Source: Molanna angustata (taxonomy: Eukaryota; Arthropoda; Insecta; Trichoptera; Molannidae). From it: DNA of 64,000 bases. Shown here in pieces: positions 58,717 to 64,000 of the stretch. The stretch's first letter is position 1; every line of letters begins with the position of its first letter. The notes under the pieces were generated by a model, which saw only the letters and a program-made list of their open reading frames with translations, was not told where the DNA came from and made no database searches. Where the stretch lies: assembly GCA_963576475.1 (NCBI GenBank), contig OY754980.1:22923434-22987433 (forward strand). Reading direction: 5' to 3'. The position numbers and the translations under genes were made by a program.

Positions 58717-59283
58717 GATAACGGTTTTCTTGTAGGCCTAAACGAAACCAAAGCATCTGCAATAAACAACACCTCTTCGGGGTGAATAGCCGTAGAAAAA
58801 AAAAACATCTGCAATATGAATAGCGTTAAACAATTTTCATCTGAATCCTGTCAATGAAGAAAGTACCATTCCATGTTTAAATTGTGTCATTGAATTAGAA
58901 AGCACATATCTTCATAACAATATCTATGGAGAGCGCCATACGAACAGAATTGTGCCTTGTTTGAATTTTTTATATCTCGTTGCAAAATGTGGACCTCCAC
59001 GCGTTGGGGTTTATGGACGGAATGCTCCGTGACTGCATGCTAGAAGAACAATTTATTGTAGTGTATATTTTCTATGGACTGCGACGTACAGTTGAAATTA
59101 TTCAGGAACAAATTAGCATAAGTGTCTTCGTATCTAAATATCGTGTCATTGCAGACATTTTTATCTCAGATGTTTATTCAAATGCGTCTAAGATGAATTA
59201 TCTAAAATGTAACATTTGAATAAGAGAATGATGAATCTTTAGATGAAATTAATACAACTTTTTTCAGTAGGTAATAAACAAAG
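58717..59283. other. Unassigned DNA
   Basis: A 79-codon frame (58980-59219) begins with TTG and has no motif. Nothing else recognised. Confidence 0.4.
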
Positions 59284-60327
59284 CTGGGGGGCAAGTCTGG
59301 TTCCTTATTTACCCGCAGGGTATGGAATAATTCCATGTTATAAACCTCATAGCAAGGTTTTGGTGAGCGAAATAACGATTCCACGGAGATTCCACGAATT
59401 AGTACCAAATGGCAAGTCCCGTTCCTTATTTATCCAGGGTATGGAATCATTCCATGTTATAAACCTCATAGCAAGGTTTTGGTGAGCGAAATAACGATTC
59501 CACGGAGATTCCACGAATTAGTACCAAATGGCAAGTCCCGTTCCTTATTTATCCAGGCTATGGAATCATTCCATGTTATAAACCTCATAGCAAGGTTTTG
59601 GTGAGCGAAATAACGATTCCACGGAGATTCCACGAATTAGTACCAAATGGCAAGTCCCGTTCCTTATTTATCCAGGCTATGGAATCATTCCATGTTATAA
59701 ACCTCATAGCAAGGTTTTGGTGAGCGAAATAACGATTCCACGGAGATTCCACGAATTAGTACCAAATGGCAAGTCCCGTTCCTTATTTATCCAGTGTATG
59801 GAATCATTCCATGTTATAAACCTCATAGCAAGGTTTTGGTGAGCGAAATAACGATTCCACGGAGATTCCACGAATTAGTACCAAATGGCAAGTCCCGTTC
59901 CTTATTTATCCAGTGTATGGAATCATTCCATGTTATAAACCTCATAGCAAGGTTTTGGTGAGCGAAATAACGATTCCACGGAGATTCCACGAATTAGTAC
60001 CAAATGGCAAGTCCCGTTCCTTATTTATCCAGTGTATGGAATCATTCCATGTTATAAACCTCATAGCAAGGTTTTGGTGAGCGAAATAACGATTCCACGG
60101 AGATTCCACGAATTAGTACCAAATGGCAAGTCTCGTTCCTTATTTATCCAGGGTATGGAATCATTCCATGTTATAAACCTCATAGCAAGGTTTTGGTGAG
60201 CGAAATAACGATTCCACGGAGATTCCACGAATTAGTACCAAATGGCAAGTCCCGTTCAGGGTAATCGAAAAGAGAAATGTAAATGGAATGTTTTGATTTC
60301 GATAGTGAACCAGACTTGACACCCAGG
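59284..60327. mobile_element. TIR-bounded element carrying a 119-bp satellite
   Basis: Left end CTGGGGGGCAAGTCTGGTTC and right end GAACCAGACTTGACACCCAGG are inverted copies. Nearly all the interior is the tandem array. The same end sequence occurs at 12246-12270 in intron 6. No target duplication could be fixed. Confidence 0.7.
59290..60256 (+). repeat. 119-bp satellite, about eight near-identical units
   Basis: GGCAAGT starts at 59290, 59411, 59530, 59649, 59768, 59887, 60006, 60125 and 60244: first spacing 121, then 119 exactly. Units differ at only a few sites (CAGGGT/CAGGCT/CAGTGT). Each contains GGAATCATTCC and ATTCCACGGAGATTCCACGA. The period is not a multiple of three, so the open frames crossing it are not genes. 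Confidence 0.95.
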
Positions 60328-61040
60328 TCTGATTAAAATATTTTTACAGCGATGTCCGATTTATAAATAATATTAATAACAATTAAGCACTACAAATAAT
60401 AAATAACACTCAATTATTTTTATTACGATTATACACTCCCTAAAAAGAATCAGCAAATCAATGCGTAAATTGTAAATTATTTTATAGATCTAAATAAAAT
60501 ACACTGATCAATATTTCAATCGGGAAAAATTCACCCATCCAGATACTTAACATATCAAAGGATTAGGCTCTGAGGATTTCACTTTACTACCTATCAACCC
60601 TAATTATTCCTGGTTAATGTTGGTTTAAATCTATCTAAAATATTATTGTTCATCTGTAAGCCCGATGACAAATTATTATTATTATCATCGTCTCCATTGG
60701 TTGTAAAATTAGATGACATAAATTATCATTGTCAATATATAAATACTGTTTTGGTCCATAGTGAGGCGAAAGGGAACATATTTAAAAACGGACTGAAAAA
60801 TTAATATTGCTGCTTAGGTGAAAAGGTCAAACAATATGGCTTGTGCCGTGCTAATGTATAATCAATTTATTTCCAAACCTTAGGTTCAAACGTTGGAATA
60901 TAAAATACCTATTATAGCATGGGTTTAAACTTTGAAATATGAAGTTATTAATGTCGTTTGGGTTCAAAATTTGGAATACTGTTTGTTTAAATGCGAATGG
61001 ATATTACTAAAAAAATAATACATAGGTACATATTGGCATA
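60328..61040. other. A+T-rich DNA, nothing recognised
   Basis: Short GGTTCAAAxTTTGGAATA motif recurs three times around 60890-60970. No gene. Confidence 0.4.
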
Positions 61041-61049
61041 CCTACATCT

Positions 61050-61138
61050 TTTTGTTATTGGGTGCGTGTTGAATTAATATTTGGCATAGTACCTGTTAGT
61101 TGCTCGAGAAGTAGGTAATGTAAAATAAAATACATAAA
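61050..61138 (+). mobile_element. SINE C 3' end fragment
   Basis: TATTGGGTGCGTGTTGAATT and AGTTGCTCGAGAAGTAGGTA are the tail of a SINE C copy directly upstream of a complete one. Confidence 0.7.
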
Positions 61139-61370
61139 TTTCGGCCTTCGTGTATCAGTTGCTTAGGAATCTGACTGATCCAAAGGTCCCGGGTTCGATT
61201 CCCGGTGGAGACACAGTTTTTAATTGTGTTTTCAGTCTGGATCTGTGAGACGATAAATATTGCAAGTATTCAGAATGTGGCAACTTGTTATTTGGTGAGT
61301 GTTAAATTAACATTTGACATAGTACTTGTTAGTTGCCCGAGAAGTAATATAAAATAAATAAATACCCGAT
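61139..61370 (+). mobile_element. SINE C copy 4, full length
   Basis: Head with TGTATCAGTTGCTTAGG (box A-like) and CCCGGGTTCGATTCCCGGTG, body TTTTCAGTCTGGATCTGTGA, 3' end AGTTGCCCGAGAAGTAATAT and an A-rich tail. Best copy for a consensus. Confidence 0.9.
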
Positions 61371-61529
61371 GGAAAAACTTTTTCATACAATAATACATAT
61401 CTAGACGATATGTCTTTAATTTAAATTTATATAATACTAATAATATATATCAAAACATTTAGAAAGGAAATGAGGGGGTTCAGGGAAAGACAAAAAATGG
61501 ACGTCAGTCAATGTTATTCAATCAAGAAA

Positions 61530-61650
61530 AAAATGCGTAGCACGAAAAGTAGCCAATGGAACCCTCCAGATTAGCAATCTCGGCACCACAGTGCAAAAGA
61601 ACAATCGACGAATGTGAATGGAAGATTCACACTCGTGGACTGTCATTGAC
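61530..61650 (+). repeat. Dispersed repeat U, copy 2
   Basis: ATGCGTAGCACGAAAAGTAG, TTAGCAATCTCGGCACCACA, GAAGATTCACACTCGTGG; same as 52485-52605. Confidence 0.75.
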
Positions 61651-62302
61651 TTCAGATCTTTTTCAATGAGAAACATCAGGGGTATGACCAAGATCTCAGT
61701 AAAATAATAACTTACTGGGAATCTAACAATAGCAAGGCACCGTAACTATGACAAAACTTCTTAATTTGTTCTTATAACAACGTCTTTTCTTGTGTAGGAT
61801 ATCATCTACATTATTTGCTTGATATGTTGACAATAATGTAGACTCTGGAAGTCGTCTTATTGTCGATTGGTTGGTTGGGTGAGAGCGGATATCACATTCC
61901 GTGAACCGTTCGTGGGAATTGATTATGGCAGTCCCTCAGCTCCAATCAGCTAATTGGTCTCCGCCAGTGCTTCCCACCTGCGTCAGGGTTCCTTGCAGCC
62001 AACTGCACCCGACTACAACACCGTAATCACATTTCACTACATCGAATCGGCATAGATGATGAGGTCGAACCGAAACCGTTCCCACAGTACTTTTCATAGA
62101 CTGATGGAAACGTTGGAAATAATTCAAATATGTCGCCGTCGCAACAGGCTTCGGGCACCTGTAATAAAGTCAACGATTCAATTTTGACATCCAAATTTTA
62201 TTTAGTATTCAAATTAATGAGATGTTAAACATTTAACTATGCATTGACTAATATTTAAGTTGAATTGTTTGATGATGTAACCGATAAGATTAAGGGGGGG
62301 GG
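61651..62302. other. Unassigned DNA with a G+C-richer core
   Basis: 61840-62160 is less A+T-rich and has a 63-codon minus frame (61936-62127), but no motif or splice site I trust. Confidence 0.35.
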
Positions 62303-62956
62303 GACTGCTGCCAACGTACCTATTTTTCAATTTGAAATACCATCTTTATTTCTTATCAAATCGTTTTGAAAAAAACAATTTACATAGATAGTTTGGGTAT
62401 TAATAAAGAAAAATATATCTTTACTTTTTGATAATGTTCTGTATAAATTCTTGTAGAAAAATAATGGCATACCCCGATTTTCAACGTTTATCTTATATTT
62501 TTAATAAAATATAAGGCGTCGTTCAACATATTTTTTTTAAATTAAAGAAGGCAAAAATATCTAGAAAAATATGATGTGACGTTGCATTAATGCTTTAGGT
62601 TTAGTAAATAAACCTAAAAAACATTTATTTTCCATTCAGCGCCATTGCAAAATAAAAGCTTTTTTGGTTTATTAACTTAACCAGTTGCATTAATGAAACG
62701 TTACATCTTTAATTTATAAAAAAATATAAAGCTCTATACCTTATTGTTTTTTTTAGAAATTTAAGATAAATGTCTAAAATCGGGGTATGCTTATTATTTT
62801 CCTATAAGAATATATACAGAACAAAATAAAAAAGTTAAGGTATATTTTTCTTTATTAATATCCTAACTAACTATGTTATTTTTTTCAAAATGATTCGTTT
62901 TGTAGTAATGATGCAAATTCAAATTGAAAAAATAGGTAGGTACGTTGGCAGCAGTC
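62303..62956. mobile_element. Foldback element V, complete (650 bp)
   Basis: Ends GACTGCTGCCAACGTACCTA and its complement; arms of about 250-300 bp with ATCGGGGTATGC and TATTAATACCCAAACTA. No coding frame. A run of ten G lies at its left edge. Confidence 0.85.
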
Positions 62957-63282
62957 ACCCTCTTAAACAAAGTAAAAAATATTTAATTTTCATATGACGA
63001 TCGTTATTTTACGTTATACTTTATCAGTTGAAAAGGACCTTATCAGGAAGAAGCGACTAAAAAGGATGGAATCATAACATGTATATAAAAAAATGAGGAT
63101 ATCCTCTTCAAAGTTTTTTTCACCTAAAAAGATATTCATAAAAAATAGCATGGTTATTCATAACGATTAGTACCTACATATAGCATTATTGTTTGTTTGA
63201 AATTCATAATTGTTCAATTTTATCAAATAAATCTCGTTAGAATTTTACCATAATTTTTTACCATAATTGTTAGAATTTTTTC
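62957..63282. other. A+T-rich DNA, nothing recognised
   Basis: No credible feature. Confidence 0.4.
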
Positions 63283-63510
63283 ATATTTTGGCCACATTCT
63301 GCGAGGAGAAAAGTATAAATTGTTGCAACTGATAATACAAGGCAAGATTGAGGGTCGTCGTGGAGTAGGGAGAAGGCAGATGTCTTGGCTGCGCAATATC
63401 CGACAGTGGACTGGAATAACGCAGGTGGGAGAGCTGGTCCGAATGGCGCAGGACAGAGAGGCATTCTCCAGAGTGATCACCAACGTCGGGGGGACCTGAT
63501 ACGGCACACA
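63283..63510 (+). mobile_element. LINE fragment G, RT C-terminal end
   Basis: An unbroken frame of about 72 codons to TGA at 63500: YFGHILRGEKYKLLQLIIQG, KIEGRRGVGRRQMSWLRNIR, then AQDREAFSRVITNV. This is a common insect LINE C-terminal tail, same type as the decayed minus copy in intron 7. Confidence 0.82.
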
Positions 63511-64000
63511 GAGAAGAAGAATTTTACCAGTAGGTACAATGTGAATGTTGTCTCAATCGCTAAAACCCAAATTCGAGTTAAACCAATTGGAGCAAGAGAA
63601 GGCGACAGTCAGATTTACGTTATATATATAAAGGCTGTTTTTTTTCTGAAAAAGTATATCGCAGTTGATAACAACGATTGGATAATATGAACCCCGAGTA
63701 GTGTTGAAAATTGCCATTTCAACTCGTCAGTTATAGTAGAAAGCGTGTGAAGAATATAGCGTGATTTTTTTATATTTACTACGTAAAACTATTGAAAATC
63801 ACGCATTCCATTGACAGACACTTTGTTTGGTGGACACCCCCCGACAGACACATTTAAAGTTTAATAAATTTGTTTGTCTCTTTAATTTAAAAGTTTCTGT
63901 TGGGCATAGGTATACGTATAAATTTTGAATGTGGTCTTATAATATATTAACATAGTAGGTACCATTTATCGAAGTGTTTTATTTCGATTAAATACAAGTT
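63511..64000. other. Unassigned DNA at window end
   Basis: No feature recognised; short frame continuing to 63690 has no motif. Confidence 0.35.

Noticed and set aside
59202..60256. Repeat array resembling direct repeats with spacers (CRISPR-like)
   Set aside because: Units are head-to-tail and near-identical throughout with no unique spacers, and the DNA is eukaryotic.
49101..61370. tRNA-like heads with good box B sequences (49.1, 56.0, 61.1 kb) as tRNA genes
   Set aside because: Box A and the stems are degraded, each is joined to the same SINE body and tail, and the copies repeat.

Overview
This is eukaryotic DNA, most likely from an insect and probably a moth or butterfly. It is strongly A+T-rich, has one intron-rich metalloprotease gene, many tRNA-derived SINEs, 5'-truncated non-LTR retrotransposons ending in short tandem repeats, and scattered TAGGTAGGTACC-type microsatellites. 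The lepidopteran assignment is an inference from repeat style, not a database match. There are no operons, ribosome binding sites, rRNA genes, CRISPR arrays or credible free-standing tRNA genes.

The only protein-coding gene I can reconstruct with confidence is a complete M13-family (neprilysin-like) zinc metallopeptidase on the plus strand. It has 16 coding exons between 5840 and 21210. All exon phases agree and the spliced frame is 812 residues. It is a type II membrane protein: a short cytoplasmic tail, one membrane anchor (about residues 54-80), then a large ectodomain. The ectodomain carries NAFY (603-606), HEMMH (644-648), ETTAD (710-714), an active-site His (774) and the C-terminal C-x-V-W. 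Intron 1 uses a GC donor. The 3' end of exon 13 with its splice donor is tandemly copied in the following intron. The second copy offers an in-frame alternative donor and the third is interrupted by a MITE with a 10-bp target duplication.

Region by region. 1-5.8 kb: A+T-rich flank holding a 2.15-kb foldback element (2803-4955) and a possible hAT-end repeat. 5.8-21.2 kb: the peptidase gene, whose introns hold foldback MITEs, SINEs, LINE pieces and a small satellite that grew out of a LINE 3' end. 21.2-32 kb: gene-poor, with a LINE split by a SINE, a 43-bp tandem array and a palindromic MITE. 32-38 kb: a hAT-type MITE with a perfect 8-bp target duplication, a G+C-rich ORF island on the minus strand, and several copies of one dispersed element (family R). 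38-42.3 kb: an RNase H-bearing LINE fragment next to a 1.9-kb RT fragment flanked by a perfect 14-bp target duplication. 42-48 kb: minisatellite-bearing repeats and more family R. 48-53 kb: three weak exon candidates. 53-64 kb: LINE tails, SINEs, a 119-bp satellite lying inside a TIR-bounded element, and another foldback element.

I did not find a new multi-gene system. The strongest leads are the duplicated splice-donor region of the peptidase gene, the two satellites that appear to have grown from identifiable transposon parts, and the unassigned exon-like islands at 32.5-33.0 and 48.2-53.1 kb.
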